Shown: piece after piece, positions 15,576 through 24,686 of the stretch
Layout: the number at the start of each line of letters is the position of its first letter
How positions within the stretch are numbered: position 1 is the first letter of the stretch
Assembly (NCBI RefSeq): GCF_001579845.1
Contig: NZ_CP007440.1
Location: 1,554,001 to 1,618,000, forward strand
DNA from: Rhodoplanes sp. Z2-YC6860
Lineage (GTDB): Bacteria; Pseudomonadota; Alphaproteobacteria; Rhizobiales; Xanthobacteraceae
Reading direction: 5' to 3'
DNA length: 64,000 nucleotides
Notes under the pieces: generated by a model
What the model saw: only the letters and a program-made list of their open reading frames with translations
Databases searched by the model: none
Told to the model about the DNA's origin: nothing
Program-made: the position numbers and the translations under genes

Positions 15576-16556
15576 ATGAGGATGGGGCATTGGCTTGTCT
15601 CTGGCGTCGTCATCGCGTGCGCGAGCATGATCGCGTTCGCTCCGGTGTGGGCGCAATCCTACCCGTCTCAGTCGATCAGAATGGTTGTGCCGTCCGGCCC
15701 TGGGTCGCCGGCGGAGCTCGCGGGACGGCTCGCGTCGCAAATCCTGCCGCAGCGGCTCGGACAGCCGGTCGTTCTTGATTACAGGCCCGGCGCGGGCGGT
15801 GCAATCGGATTGCGGGAGGCCGCCAAGGCGCCGGCCGACGGATACACGCTGCTCTCAGCCGGCGGCGCGCAGCTTGCGGTCCTGCCCGCGATATCGAGCC
15901 GCGCCGGTGTCGATCCCGCGAAGGACTTCACGCCGGTCGCGAAGTTCATGGACAGCTTCCAGATCCTGGTTGTGCACCCGTCATCGCCATGGATGTCCGC
16001 GAAGGATCTCATCGCATACGCCAAGGCCAATCCCGGCAAGCTGAACTACGCGCATGTCGGTCCGGGTCATCTCACCAATCTGGCCGGCGAATTGTTCATG
16101 CAAAGCACCGGCACGAGTCTCGTCGGTGTGGCCTATCGCGGCGGCCAGGAATCTGTGACCGCGGTGCTGACGCAGTCGGTGCAGCTCACCTTCGAGAATG
16201 TCGCTGTGCTGTTGCCGCTGATCCGCGACGGCAAGCTTCGGGCGCTCGCGGTGACCAGTGCGACCAGAAGCTCGCTCGCGCCCGACATCCCGACCATGAT
16301 CGAAGCCGGCGTGCCGGGCTATGAGGTCACCACGTTCTTCGGCGTTGTCGCGCCGGCCGGCACGCCCGGCGCTGTCATCGGCACGCTCAACAGGGCGATC
16401 AACGATGGCCTGAAGACGGCCGAAATGCAGGACAGCATCACGCGAATGGGCGCCGTGCCCGTTGTGGCCTCGCCGGAGGACTTCGGCGCGTCGATCGCGG
16501 GCGACTTCAACAAATGGCAGGCGGTTGCCAAAGCCGCGAACATCAAGATCGATTGA
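15576..16556 (+). CDS. Bug/TctC-family solute-binding protein
   Basis: The 326-residue protein has a Sec signal ending VWAQS and the classic Bug opening YPSQSIRMVVPSGPGSPAE, followed by LGQPVVLDYRPGAGGAIG and ADGYTLLS. These proteins bind carboxylates, aromatic acids or amides in the periplasm with a Venus-flytrap fold. There is no tctA or tctB here, as is usual for expanded Bug families. The flavin hydroxylase starts 4 nt after its stop, so it probably senses or delivers the aromatic substrate of that enzyme. Start ATG follows GGGGAGG. Confidence 0.9.
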   Translation: MRMGHWLVSGVVIACASMIAFAPVWAQSYPSQSIRMVVPSGPGSPAELAGRLASQILPQRLGQPVVLDYRPGAGGAIGLREAAKAPADGYTLLSAGGAQLAVLPAISSRAGVDPAKDFTPVAKFMDSFQILVVHPSSPWMSAKDLIAYAKANPGKLNYAHVGPGHLTNLAGELFMQSTGTSLVGVAYRGGQESVTAVLTQSVQLTFENVAVLLPLIRDGKLRALAVTSATRSSLAPDIPTMIEAGVPGYEVTTFFGVVAPAGTPGAVIGTLNRAINDGLKTAEMQDSITRMGAVPVVASPEDFGASIAGDFNKWQAVAKAANIKID

Positions 16557-16560
16557 AGCA

Positions 16561-18189
16561 ATGGCAGCACGAAGAGTTCCTGTTCTGATCGTCGGTGGCG
16601 GGCCGGTCGGGCTCGCGCTTGCGGCCGATCTTGGCTGGCGCGGCGTGCCGTGTCTGCTGGTCGAGCAGACCGACGGCAGCATCGTCACGCCGAAGATGAA
16701 TGAGGTGAACGTCCGCACCATGGAGTTCTGCCGGCGTTGGGGCATCGCCGACCACGTGCACAACGCGCCGTTTCCGCGCGATCACGCGCGCGATGCCGTG
16801 TTCGTCACGAGCTTCACCGGCTACGAGCTCGGCCGCATCCCGCGGCCTGCCGTTGCGGGCCTCAAGCCAGAGTCATGGAGCCCGATGCGGCTGCAGACCT
16901 GCTCGCAGATGTGGTTCGACCCGATCTTGCGGAATTTCGCCTTGACGCATCCGGGCGTCGAGATCAGGCATCGCACCCGGCTGGAATCGTTCGAGGATAC
17001 CGGCTCGGGCGTTATCGCCGAGATCGTTGATCTCGACAGTGGCCGGCGCGAGCGTATCGAGGCCGACTATCTGGTCGGTTGTGACGGCGCGACCAGCGAA
17101 ATCCGCGGGAAGCTCGGCATCGAGCTCACGGGGCAGGGCACGCTCGGCCATCCGGTGCATCTGTTCTTCCGCGCGCCGGATTTCCTGAAACGCGTCGGCA
17201 AAGCCGAGGGCACGTTCTTTCTCGCCATCGATCGCGGCGGTCTGTGGGCCAACATCCGCGTGGTCGATCCGGTCAACGCGATGTGGCGGCTGATGGTGAT
17301 CGAGAGCGACGGCAAGCAGACGCCGGAGACGATCGACAAGGATCAACTTATTCGCCGCGCGGTCGGCAAGCCGTTCGATGTCGAGTGGCTCGGTTGCAGC
17401 ATCTGGTCGCGGCGGAGTCTCGTCGCGACCGAGTATTCCAAAGGCCGCGTGTTCCTCGCCGGCGACGCGGTCCACCAGCTTTCGCCGACCGGCGCCATGG
17501 GCATGAACACCGGCATCGGCGACGTGGTCGATCTCGGCTGGAAGCTTGCGGCGGTCACGCAGGGCTGGGGCGGGCCGCATCTGCTTTCGAGCTACACGGC
17601 CGAGCGGCAGCCGATCGGGGTGCGCGCCATCAACAACACCGCAGGCTTTCATCTCTCTCACGGAAAATTCCACAACGGCTTCGCCGCAATCGAGGACGAC
17701 ACCGACGAAGGTCGCGCGCTGCGCACAGCCATCGGCCCGGAGCTCGTTCGCGAGGTCGGCCGCATGTTCCGCACCATCGGCTTGCAGCTCGGCTATCGCT
17801 ATGAGGATTCGCCGATCATCGTGCCGGACGGCACGCCGCCGGTGCTCGACGATCCGGAGAAATTTGTTGCCTCCGCGCGGCCCGGTTCACGCGCGCCGCA
17901 TGTCGCGCTCAAGGATGGCAGCTCGATGCTCGATCTTTACGGACGCAGCCACGTGCTGGTGCGGCTGGGTCGCGACGCGCCGGACGGCACAGAGATTGCG
18001 GACGCCGCCAAAGCGCGCAATGTGCCGCTGCGCACGGTCACGATCGACGATGCCGAAGCAGCCGAGATCTACGAGCAGCCGCTGGTGCTGGTGCGACCCG
18101 ACGGACACGTCGCCTGGCGCGGCCGCAATGCGCCGCCGAACGCGCTCGCGATCATCGACCGGGTTCGCGGAGCTGGCGTCGCGAACTAA
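16561..18189 (+). CDS. FAD-dependent aromatic hydroxylase (PheA/TfdB/MhpA family)
   Basis: The 542-residue flavoprotein monooxygenase has the N-terminal GXGXXG motif (IVGGGPVGLALAADL), the middle CDGATSEIR (DG motif) and the FLAGDAVHQLSPTGAMGMNTGIGD segment (GD motif). A C-terminal thioredoxin-like domain of about 150 residues ends with VRPDGHVAWRG, as in phenol and 3-(3-hydroxyphenyl)propionate hydroxylases. It hydroxylates an aromatic ring using NAD(P)H and O2. It follows a Bug protein by 4 nt with no ring-cleavage dioxygenase nearby, so the exact substrate is unknown. An upstream in-frame extension is read-through of the Bug gene and is rejected. Confidence 0.85.
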   Translation: MAARRVPVLIVGGGPVGLALAADLGWRGVPCLLVEQTDGSIVTPKMNEVNVRTMEFCRRWGIADHVHNAPFPRDHARDAVFVTSFTGYELGRIPRPAVAGLKPESWSPMRLQTCSQMWFDPILRNFALTHPGVEIRHRTRLESFEDTGSGVIAEIVDLDSGRRERIEADYLVGCDGATSEIRGKLGIELTGQGTLGHPVHLFFRAPDFLKRVGKAEGTFFLAIDRGGLWANIRVVDPVNAMWRLMVIESDGKQTPETIDKDQLIRRAVGKPFDVEWLGCSIWSRRSLVATEYSKGRVFLAGDAVHQLSPTGAMGMNTGIGDVVDLGWKLAAVTQGWGGPHLLSSYTAERQPIGVRAINNTAGFHLSHGKFHNGFAAIEDDTDEGRALRTAIGPELVREVGRMFRTIGLQLGYRYEDSPIIVPDGTPPVLDDPEKFVASARPGSRAPHVALKDGSSMLDLYGRSHVLVRLGRDAPDGTEIADAAKARNVPLRTVTIDDAEAAEIYEQPLVLVRPDGHVAWRGRNAPPNALAIIDRVRGAGVAN

Positions 18190-18295
18190 AGCACGTTCGT
18201 TGAGATTGAATCGCCAGCGAGATCGGCGGTCTCATCCCTGCCCTCGCGGGGAGGGAAGGCACCGCCGACGTCGCACGAGTTACGATTATCACGCT

Positions 18296-19225
18296 CTAAT
18301 GCACGGCGCCGTTGTCGCGCGGCATGATCGCGCCGCGATAGCGCACCTTCTGAGCCGCGAGCGTGTGGCCGGCCAGCGCCGCCTGCGCCGGGCTCTCGCC
18401 GTTGAGCCGCGCCGCCAGATAGCCGGCGTTGAAGCTGTCGCCGGCCGCCGTGGTGTCGACCGCCTCGACGACTTCCGGCACCGGCACGTGCTCCTCCTGG
18501 CCGCTGACCGCGACCAGCGCGCTGTTCGGCCCGTTCTTCACCACGATCTCGGCGATGCCGAAGGCCTGCATGCGCGCGACAGTGGCCTCCGGGCTCGGAT
18601 CGCCCCACAGCACGGCCTCGTCATCGAAGGTCGGCAGCGCATAGTCGACGCGCTTGAGCGCTTCCATGAACACGGTGCGGGTGCGCGGCAGATCGCCCTT
18701 CCAGCCATAAGGCCGGAAGTTGCAGTCGAAGGCGACCTTGGTGCCCTTCTGACGCGCGAGCTCGAGAACGGCGAGCAGCCGGCCGAGCCCGATGTTCGAA
18801 TAAAGCGACAGCGTGACGCCGGAGAAGTAGATCAGCTTGGCGCCGACGAGAGCCTCGGCGACCCTGTTCCAGTCCGGCAGCTCGAACAGCTCGCGCGCCG
18901 GCGCCTCGCCGCGCCAATAGCGGAAGCGCCGCTCGCCTTTCGGATCCGTCTCGATCATGTATAGGCCGGGGAGACGCCCAGGCACGCGCAGCGTCAGGTC
19001 GGTCTTCACGTTCTCGGCCGCCGCCATCGCGACGATGCTGTCGGAGTACGGATCGTCGCCGAGCGCAGTCGCATACGACACCTCAATACCGGCGCGAGCG
19101 AGATAAACCGCGGTGTTGAAGGTGTCGCCGCCGCAGGACATGGCGAACCGGCCGTCGCCGCCGCGGGCGAGCTCCACCATCACCTCGCCGATGGCGATCA
19201 CCCGGTTTTTGTTGTCATCCGCCAT
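18296..19225 (-). CDS. kdgK: 2-dehydro-3-deoxygluconokinase, PfkB family
   Basis: The 309-residue sugar kinase has the PfkB first signature region (FAMSCGGDTFNTAVYLARAG) and the second, DTTAAGDSFNAGYL, with the catalytic Asp. The RFRYWRGEAPAREL segment is characteristic of KDG kinases, where the Tyr and Arg bind KDG. It phosphorylates KDG to KDPG, the substrate of the aldolase at 9232. It is transcribed toward the flavin hydroxylase. The 106-nt convergent gap at 18190-18295 holds only an imperfect CCCTGCCCTCGCGGGGAGGG palindrome. Confidence 0.88.
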   Translation of the reverse strand: MADDNKNRVIAIGEVMVELARGGDGRFAMSCGGDTFNTAVYLARAGIEVSYATALGDDPYSDSIVAMAAAENVKTDLTLRVPGRLPGLYMIETDPKGERRFRYWRGEAPARELFELPDWNRVAEALVGAKLIYFSGVTLSLYSNIGLGRLLAVLELARQKGTKVAFDCNFRPYGWKGDLPRTRTVFMEALKRVDYALPTFDDEAVLWGDPSPEATVARMQAFGIAEIVVKNGPNSALVAVSGQEEHVPVPEVVEAVDTTAAGDSFNAGYLAARLNGESPAQAALAGHTLAAQKVRYRGAIMPRDNGAVH

Positions 19226-19416
19226 TGCCGCACCCGGCCTGTGTTTCGTGAGATGTCTTGAGACTTCAGCATCTTAGTCCGCCAAGCAGAGCCCTGATCC
19301 GTCCATCAGAGTCTCACTCCACTCAGGAAAGTCTTGGCTTACCCAGCATCGGCCAGGCCGTCGTCAGGCAATTCCCTCGCAACATAAACCACTTAGGAGG
19401 TCTGGCAACCGACGAT

Positions 19417-19433
19417 ATGTTATATTATAACAT
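19417..19433. promoter_or_regulatory. Zur operator (zinc uptake regulator box)
   Basis: ATGTTATA-T-TATAACAT is a perfect 17-nt palindrome around one central base and matches the alphaproteobacterial Zur box as I know it. It lies 5 bp before the first gene of a znu-type zinc importer. Bound Zur-Zn would cover the probable -10 (TATATT/TATAAC inside the box) and shut the operon off when zinc is plentiful. Confidence 0.88.
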
Positions 19434-19438
19434 TCCGT

Positions 19439-19615
19439 ATGAGCGACCACCATCATCACGACCATGGCCACCATCATCACCACGACCCGGGTCACGCGCA
19501 CCCGCCGGCCACGGTGCGGCCGTCGATCCTGCGGATGTCGGCGCTTGAGCGGCTCGCCTTCGCGGCGGCGATGATCGCGCTGCTGTGGGCTTCGGCGTTC
19601 TGGGCGATGCGGTGA
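19439..19615 (+). CDS. Small His-rich single-pass membrane protein heading the zinc-uptake operon
   Basis: A 58-residue protein: residues 3-22 are nearly all His, Asp and Gly (ten or more His), then a short Arg-containing linker and one hydrophobic segment of about 20 residues (LAFAAAMIALLWASAFWAM). The layout suggests an inner-membrane peptide with a metal-binding tail. It starts only 5 nt after the Zur box and 8 nt before the ATPase gene, so it is in the zinc regulon and co-transcribed. There is no room for a ribosome site if the promoter overlaps the Zur box, so it may be read from a leaderless mRNA. It may buffer or hand zinc to the importer (inference). Confidence 0.7.
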   Translation: MSDHHHHDHGHHHHHDPGHAHPPATVRPSILRMSALERLAFAAAMIALLWASAFWAMR

Positions 19616-19622
19616 GGCGCCG

Positions 19623-20366
19623 ATGACCGCGCAACTTCAATTCCGCAACCTCACGCTCGGCTATGACCGCCACCCGGCGGTGCACCATCTCGACGGAGCA
19701 GTAGAGCCCGGCGCGCTCGTCGCGGTGGTCGGGCCGAACGGTGCCGGCAAGTCGACGCTGTTCAAGGGCGTGGTCGGCGTCATCAAGCCGCTGGCCGGCC
19801 GCATCGAGCGCAACGGCGTCGCGCCGCAGGACATCGCCTATCTGCCGCAGATCGCGGAGATCGACCGGAGCTTCCCGATCAGCGTCTACGACCTCGTGGC
19901 AATGGGGCTGTGGCGCAGCAAGGGGCTGTTCGGCGGCATCGGCCGCAAGGATCGCGACACGGTCGAGCACGCGATTGCCGCTGTCGGCCTCACCGGCTTC
20001 GAGCAGCGGCCCATCGGCACGCTGTCGGGCGGCCAGATGCAGCGCATGCTGTTCGCGCGGCTGCTGCTGCAGGATGCGCGCGTCATCGTGCTCGACGAGC
20101 CGTTCAACGCCATCGACGCCAAGACCTGCTCCGATCTCGTCGAACTGATCCGGCGCTGGCACGGCGAGCAGCGCACCATCCTGACTGCGCTGCACGATCT
20201 CGAACTGGTGAAGGCGCACTTCCCCGAGACGCTGCTGCTCGCGCGCGAGCCTGTGGCCTGGGGCAAGACCGCCGACGTGCTGACGCCCGACAACTGGGTG
20301 AAGGCGCGCCGCATGTGCGAGGCCTTCGACGATCAGGCGCAGGCCTGTGTGGTCGAGGCGGCGTAG
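19623..20366 (+). CDS. znuC: Zinc ABC transporter ATPase (ZnuC-like)
   Basis: The 247-residue ATPase shows Walker A GPNGAGKST (37-45), the Q-loop YLPQIAEIDRSFP, signature LSGGQMQRMLFARLL, Walker B VIVLDEPFNAID and the H-loop TALHDLELV. The short Q-loop form IxYLPQ...D..FP is typical of the metal-importer (ZnuC/MntB/AztA) ATPases. It follows the His-rich peptide under a Zur box, which points to zinc. The permease and binding protein follow immediately. Confidence 0.88.
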   Translation: MTAQLQFRNLTLGYDRHPAVHHLDGAVEPGALVAVVGPNGAGKSTLFKGVVGVIKPLAGRIERNGVAPQDIAYLPQIAEIDRSFPISVYDLVAMGLWRSKGLFGGIGRKDRDTVEHAIAAVGLTGFEQRPIGTLSGGQMQRMLFARLLLQDARVIVLDEPFNAIDAKTCSDLVELIRRWHGEQRTILTALHDLELVKAHFPETLLLAREPVAWGKTADVLTPDNWVKARRMCEAFDDQAQACVVEAA

Positions 20367-20369
20367 CTC

Positions 20370-21245
20370 TTGAACATGCTCTACGACGCGCTCATCGGTC
20401 CGTTCCTTGAATTCGAGTTCATGCGCCGCGCGCTGGTCTCGACCTTCGCGCTCGCCTTCGGCGCGGCGCCGATCGGCGTGATCCTCATGCTGCGGCGGAT
20501 GAGCCTCATTGGCGATGCGATGTCGCACGCGATCCTGCCCGGCGCTGCGGTGGGTTTCATGCTGGCGGGACTCAATCTCTACGCCATGGCGGCCGGCGGG
20601 CTGATCGCCGGCTTTGTCATTGCGGTCGGCGCGGGCCTGATCGCACGCTCGACCGAGCTCAAGGAGGACGCTTCGCTGGCGGCGTTTTTCCTCATTTCGC
20701 TCGCGCTCGGCGTCACGCTGGTGTCGGTGAAGGGCAACAACATCGATCTGCTGCACTTCCTGTTCGGCTCGGTGCTCGCGGTGGACGATCCGGCGCTGCT
20801 GCTTGTGGTCGGCATCGCCAGCGTGTCGCTGGTGGTGCTGGCGCTGATCTGGCGGCCGCTGGTGCTGGAATGTGTCGATCCGAATTTCCTGCGCTCGGTC
20901 AGCCGCGCCGGCGGCCCGATCCACATGGTGTTTCTGGCGCTGGTGGTGATGAACCTCGTCGGCGGCTTCCAGGCGCTCGGCACCTTGCTCGCGGTCGGTA
21001 TCATGATGCTGCCCGCGGTGACGTCGCGCTTCTGGGCGCGCGACATCTCGGGAATGATCGGCATCGCGATCCTCTGCGCGGCGCTCTCCGGCTATGTCGG
21101 CCTCTTGCTCTCCTATCACTCAAGCCTGCCGTCCGGGCCCGCGATCATCCTGGTTGCCGGCGCGCTCTATGCCCTGTCGGTCGCCCTCGGTCCGGTCGGC
21201 GGTCTGGTGTGGCAGGCGGTCACGCGGCGTCATCTGGAGGCGTGA
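20370..21245 (+). CDS. znuB: Zinc ABC transporter permease (ZnuB-like)
   Basis: The 291-residue membrane protein has eight or nine hydrophobic segments. It has the ABC-3 family features GVILMLRRMSLIGDAMSHAI near the N-terminus and GTLLAVGIMMLPAVTSRFW later. It forms the inner-membrane zinc channel with the ATPase just upstream. The start may be TTG 20370 or ATG 20376; both lie only a few nt after the ATPase stop, and the ATG is equally plausible. It overlaps nothing and is 2 nt from the binding protein gene. Confidence 0.87.
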   Translation: MNMLYDALIGPFLEFEFMRRALVSTFALAFGAAPIGVILMLRRMSLIGDAMSHAILPGAAVGFMLAGLNLYAMAAGGLIAGFVIAVGAGLIARSTELKEDASLAAFFLISLALGVTLVSVKGNNIDLLHFLFGSVLAVDDPALLLVVGIASVSLVVLALIWRPLVLECVDPNFLRSVSRAGGPIHMVFLALVVMNLVGGFQALGTLLAVGIMMLPAVTSRFWARDISGMIGIAILCAALSGYVGLLLSYHSSLPSGPAIILVAGALYALSVALGPVGGLVWQAVTRRHLEA

Positions 21246-21247
21246 GC

Positions 21248-22132
21248 ATGTTTCGTCGCGCCGTCATGCTCGCGCTGTTCGCCGCGCTGATCGCTTCGCC
21301 CGCACATGCCGGCGACAGGCTCAAGGCGGTCGCGTCGATCTCGATCATCGGCGATCTCGTGAAAAACGTCGGCGGCGACCGCGTCGACGTCGCAACGCTG
21401 GTCGGCCCGAACAGCGACGCGCATGTCTTTTCGCCGACGCCGACCGACGCCAAGACGCTCGGCGCCGCGAAGATCGTGTTCGTCAACGGCATGGGTCTGG
21501 AAGGCTGGATGACGCGGCTGGTTGCGGTGTCGGGTGCGAAGCTGTCGCCCGTCGTGGTGACCACCAGCGTGAAGCCGCGGCAGGCCGAGGAGGGCGGCCA
21601 TCACGCGGTCGATCCGCACGCCTGGCAGTCGGTCGCCAATGCCAGGATTTATATCGCCAACATCCGCGACGGCCTGAAGACGAGCGATCCGGCAAACGCC
21701 GCAACCTACGACGCCAACGCCAAGGCCTATCTCGACAAGCTCGACGCGTTGGAGCGCGAGGTGCGCGAGGCCATCGGAAAAATCCCGGCCGATCACCGCA
21801 AGATCATCACCACGCACGACGCCTTCGGTTATTTCGGCCAGGCTTACGGTGTCGAGTTCATCGCGCCGACCGGCGTGTCGTCGGACTCCGAGCCGTCCGC
21901 CCGCGACATCGCCAAGATCATCAGCCAGGTCAAACGGCAGAAGATTCCGGCGGTGTTCATGGAGAACATCTCCGATCCGCGGATGATGCAGCAGATCGCC
22001 CGCGAGACGGGCGCCAGGATCGGCGGCACGCTTTATTCCGACGCGCTGTCCGGCGCGAGCGGCCCGGCCGCCACTTACGTCGACATGATGCGAAACAACG
22101 TGCGCGAACTGGTCAAGGCGCTGACGCCTTAA
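21248..22132 (+). CDS. znuA: Zinc-binding periplasmic protein (ZnuA/AztC-like)
   Basis: The 294-residue protein has a Sec signal (AVMLALFAALIASPAHAGD) and a cluster A-I metal site: His59 (SDAHVF), His124 (VDPHAW), His190 (TTHDAFGYF) and Asp265 (YSDALS). Classical ZnuA has a long His-rich loop; here it is reduced to EEGGHHA (114-120), as in AztC/MntC-type proteins. With a separate His-rich peptide in the same operon, the metal-collecting tract may have moved to another gene. The Zur box argues for zinc rather than manganese. The start is the ATG at 21248; longer frames run into the permease. Confidence 0.87.
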   Translation: MFRRAVMLALFAALIASPAHAGDRLKAVASISIIGDLVKNVGGDRVDVATLVGPNSDAHVFSPTPTDAKTLGAAKIVFVNGMGLEGWMTRLVAVSGAKLSPVVVTTSVKPRQAEEGGHHAVDPHAWQSVANARIYIANIRDGLKTSDPANAATYDANAKAYLDKLDALEREVREAIGKIPADHRKIITTHDAFGYFGQAYGVEFIAPTGVSSDSEPSARDIAKIISQVKRQKIPAVFMENISDPRMMQQIARETGARIGGTLYSDALSGASGPAATYVDMMRNNVRELVKALTP

Positions 22133-22221
22133 TGTCCTGAACCCGACACGGCAGGCTGCCGCGACACTGCGTCGCTGGAGCGAGATAAAACCGACATGCA
22201 TGGCCGGTAGTTATGTGAGCC

Positions 22222-23718
22222 GTGCTGCGCGACGAACCGATACGCAGCCGGTCGATACCGGCTGCGAGTGGACCGTCTTTCGCCCTCATCGGGCGATCGA
22301 ACGTGATCGCTGCGTTCAATCTCCTGCTCGCGATCCCGACCGTCTGGCTGCTGTGGCGCTCTCTGGACTGGCCATTGGTCGGCGACGCGTCGATCTTCCA
22401 TTTCATCGCCAACCAGATGGCGATGGGCGCGGTGCCCTATCGCGACATCGCCGACGTCAACATGCCGTTGACCTACGACATCCAGGCGGCGATCGTTACG
22501 CTTGGCGGGATGAGCGATGCGGCCTGGCGCGCCTTTGATCTGGCGGCGGCTGCGCTGTTGTCAGCCGGTATTCTGACGTTGGTCTGGCCGGCCGGGCGCG
22601 CGGAAGCCGTTCTTGCGGTTCTGACGGTGCTGCTGATGCATCTGCTGCTCGGCCGTTACGCGGCGGGCCAGCGCGATTTCGTCATGGCGATCCCGGCGCT
22701 CGGCGTGGCCTGGGCTTCGGTCAGGGCCGCTGAAGATCGGCGGAGCCAACAGGCTCTGCTGGCGCTGGCCGGCGCATTCGCGATGACGGCGGCGCTGATC
22801 AAGCCGAGCGGTATCGTGTTGCTGGCGTTGCCGGCCTTGGCCCTTCCAGACCTGGTGATGAAACTCGACTGGCGGCGGCTCCTCTGGATTGCGGCCGGTG
22901 CGTTGGCTGTCGCACTCGGCGAGTTCGGCTTGCTCGCAGCCCGCGGCGGATTGCCGGCGTTCGTCACGATGATCCTCGATGTTCTGCCGGCCTATGCGGA
23001 CATGGGCGCGCAGCCGCCGCTCGAAGTGCTGAAGGCGGTGCATTGGATCGGCCCGGTCGGAGGTCTTGCGGTCGCAGCCGTTCTGGGTATCGGCATTCCC
23101 AAGTCACCGCGCGTGCGCGTGCTGATCGGGCTGACCGTGTTCGGCCTCATTCACTTGATGGTCCAGCGCAAGGGCTGGCTCTATCACATTTATCCTCTGG
23201 GCGTCGGATTGGCGTGCTGGGGCGCCTTCGCGCTTTCGGCGCTGCCGCTGCGCCGCGTCCTGCTGAGTCTCGCCGTCGTGGCCGCGATCCTCGGCTGGAG
23301 CGTGCCGGCTTCGATGTCGCAGGACGAGAACGATCCGGCATTTCGTTCAAGCGTCGCCATGGAATCGGCGCTCGAGCGACGGCTACCGCGCGGTGCTCGC
23401 GTCCAGATGCTCGACTCGGACTCCGGCGCGTTCCGGGCGATGGCCCGCGCCGGCATGCGGCAGGCCACGCCGCACATCCAGTGGTTCTCGCTGTTGCTGG
23501 GCACCGAGGACGTGCGGCAGGAGTTCCTGTCCGCGCTCAGGACCGATCCGCCGGACGGATTCCTCCTGACCAACAATCAATGGCCGAAGGAAGCCGGCTT
23601 CGAGGCGGCCGACGATTGGAAGGAACTCGCCGGTCTCCTGAGGTCGCGCTACGACCTCGCGCAGACCGGCCAGGACGAGTTCATCCAGTGGCGGCTGTAC
23701 GTGCGGCGCAGGCAGTAA
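22222..23718 (+). CDS. Multi-pass membrane protein, GT-C (GT39/ArnT-like) glycosyltransferase fold
   Basis: The 498-residue protein has about ten to twelve hydrophobic segments, then a soluble C-terminal part of about 130 residues. After the first membrane segment it has DWPLVGDASIFHFIANQMAMGAVPYRDIADVNMPL, whose acidic GDASIFH and PYRDIADVN stretches resemble the catalytic loop of GT-C transferases that use polyprenyl-phosphate sugars. I cannot name a substrate. Start is a GTG with a weak ribosome site. It is a single gene between the zinc operon and a Bug gene on the opposite strand. Confidence 0.6.
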   Translation: MLRDEPIRSRSIPAASGPSFALIGRSNVIAAFNLLLAIPTVWLLWRSLDWPLVGDASIFHFIANQMAMGAVPYRDIADVNMPLTYDIQAAIVTLGGMSDAAWRAFDLAAAALLSAGILTLVWPAGRAEAVLAVLTVLLMHLLLGRYAAGQRDFVMAIPALGVAWASVRAAEDRRSQQALLALAGAFAMTAALIKPSGIVLLALPALALPDLVMKLDWRRLLWIAAGALAVALGEFGLLAARGGLPAFVTMILDVLPAYADMGAQPPLEVLKAVHWIGPVGGLAVAAVLGIGIPKSPRVRVLIGLTVFGLIHLMVQRKGWLYHIYPLGVGLACWGAFALSALPLRRVLLSLAVVAAILGWSVPASMSQDENDPAFRSSVAMESALERRLPRGARVQMLDSDSGAFRAMARAGMRQATPHIQWFSLLLGTEDVRQEFLSALRTDPPDGFLLTNNQWPKEAGFEAADDWKELAGLLRSRYDLAQTGQDEFIQWRLYVRRRQ

Positions 23719-23726
23719 GCTGCGCG

Positions 23727-24686
23727 CTACTTGACCATCCCGAGCGATGTCAGAAGCCGGCGCTTGGACTCGACGTCCTTCGCGACATTCGCGGCAAAGC
23801 CCGCACTGTCCTGGAACCAGTCGGCCGGCTGCAAGGTCTGCTTGACCATCTTCTGGAACGGCTCGCTCTGCACGGCCGCTTTGCAGGCATTCTCCAGCTT
23901 GCTCTTGATCCCGGCCGGCAGGCTTGCAGGTCCGAACAGCCCGCCGATGCTGAGCGGCGAAACGTCGGTGCCCTGTTCCTTGACGGTCGGCACATCGGGG
24001 ATCGCCGGGTTGCGCTTCTCGGCAAACAGCGCCGGCATCGCGAGCCCGCTGCCCGACGCTGCCGTGAGCGGGGCGACGGCAAAATCGATCTGACCGCCGA
24101 TCGTCATTTGAATCGATTCCGCAGGCCCTTTGAATGGCACGTGGTTGAACGGGACCTTGGTGACCTGCGAGAACTCCGCCATCGCCAGGTGCGGGATGGT
24201 GCCAAGTCCCGGGCTGCCGAAGTTCAGCCCGCCCGGCTTCGCTTTGCTGGCCGCCACGATGTCCGCGAGCGTCTTGTAGGTGCCGGGCCGCGCCACGATC
24301 ACCTGGTCGTTCTTGAAGGTCTGGCAGATCGGCGCGAACGACTCCGCCGTATAGCCGGCGTTACGCTCGGTGAAGGGCTGCACCGTGATCGAGAAGGCCG
24401 CGCCGTGCATCAGCGTGTAGCCGTCGGGCTTGGCTCTCGCCACCTCGGCGGTGCCGAGCACGCCGCCGGCGCCGGCCTTGTTGTAGACCACGAAGCGCTG
24501 GCCGAGCAGGCCTGCCATCTCCTCGGTCAGCACGCGGCCGAGGATGTCGGCCGAGGAGCCGGGCGTTGACGGTACGATGAGGTCGATGGGGTGCTCCGGA
24601 TAGCCCTGTGCGGCCGCGCCGCCCGCCAACGCCGCCCAAAAGGCGGTTGCGGCGATGATCCGCTGCCCACACCAGCGCCGAGACAT
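23727..24686 (-). CDS. Bug/TctC-family solute-binding protein
   Basis: The 319-residue protein has a Sec signal ending GGAAAQG and the Bug features YPEHPIDLIVPSTPGSSADILGR, LGQRFVVYNKAGAGGVLG and KPDGYTLMHG. It binds an organic acid or amide in the periplasm. No TctA/TctB permease is present, and its neighbours (membrane protein and CobW gene) give no substrate clue. The second of four orphan Bug proteins in the window. Confidence 0.88.
   Translation of the reverse strand: MSRRWCGQRIIAATAFWAALAGGAAAQGYPEHPIDLIVPSTPGSSADILGRVLTEEMAGLLGQRFVVYNKAGAGGVLGTAEVARAKPDGYTLMHGAAFSITVQPFTERNAGYTAESFAPICQTFKNDQVIVARPGTYKTLADIVAASKAKPGGLNFGSPGLGTIPHLAMAEFSQVTKVPFNHVPFKGPAESIQMTIGGQIDFAVAPLTAASGSGLAMPALFAEKRNPAIPDVPTVKEQGTDVSPLSIGGLFGPASLPAGIKSKLENACKAAVQSEPFQKMVKQTLQPADWFQDSAGFAANVAKDVESKRRLLTSLGMVK

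Noticed and set aside
16462-16560. N-terminal extension of the flavin hydroxylase
   Set aside because: It overlaps the Bug gene in another frame and the Rossmann motif begins just after ATG 16561.
19425-21119. 564-codon antisense frame over the zinc ATPase and permease
   Set aside because: Its Arg/His/Gln-rich composition is that of a mirror frame, while the plus strand has complete ABC transporter motifs.
20870-22132. 420-codon version of the zinc-binding protein
   Set aside because: It would overlap the permease. The signal peptide begins at ATG 21248.
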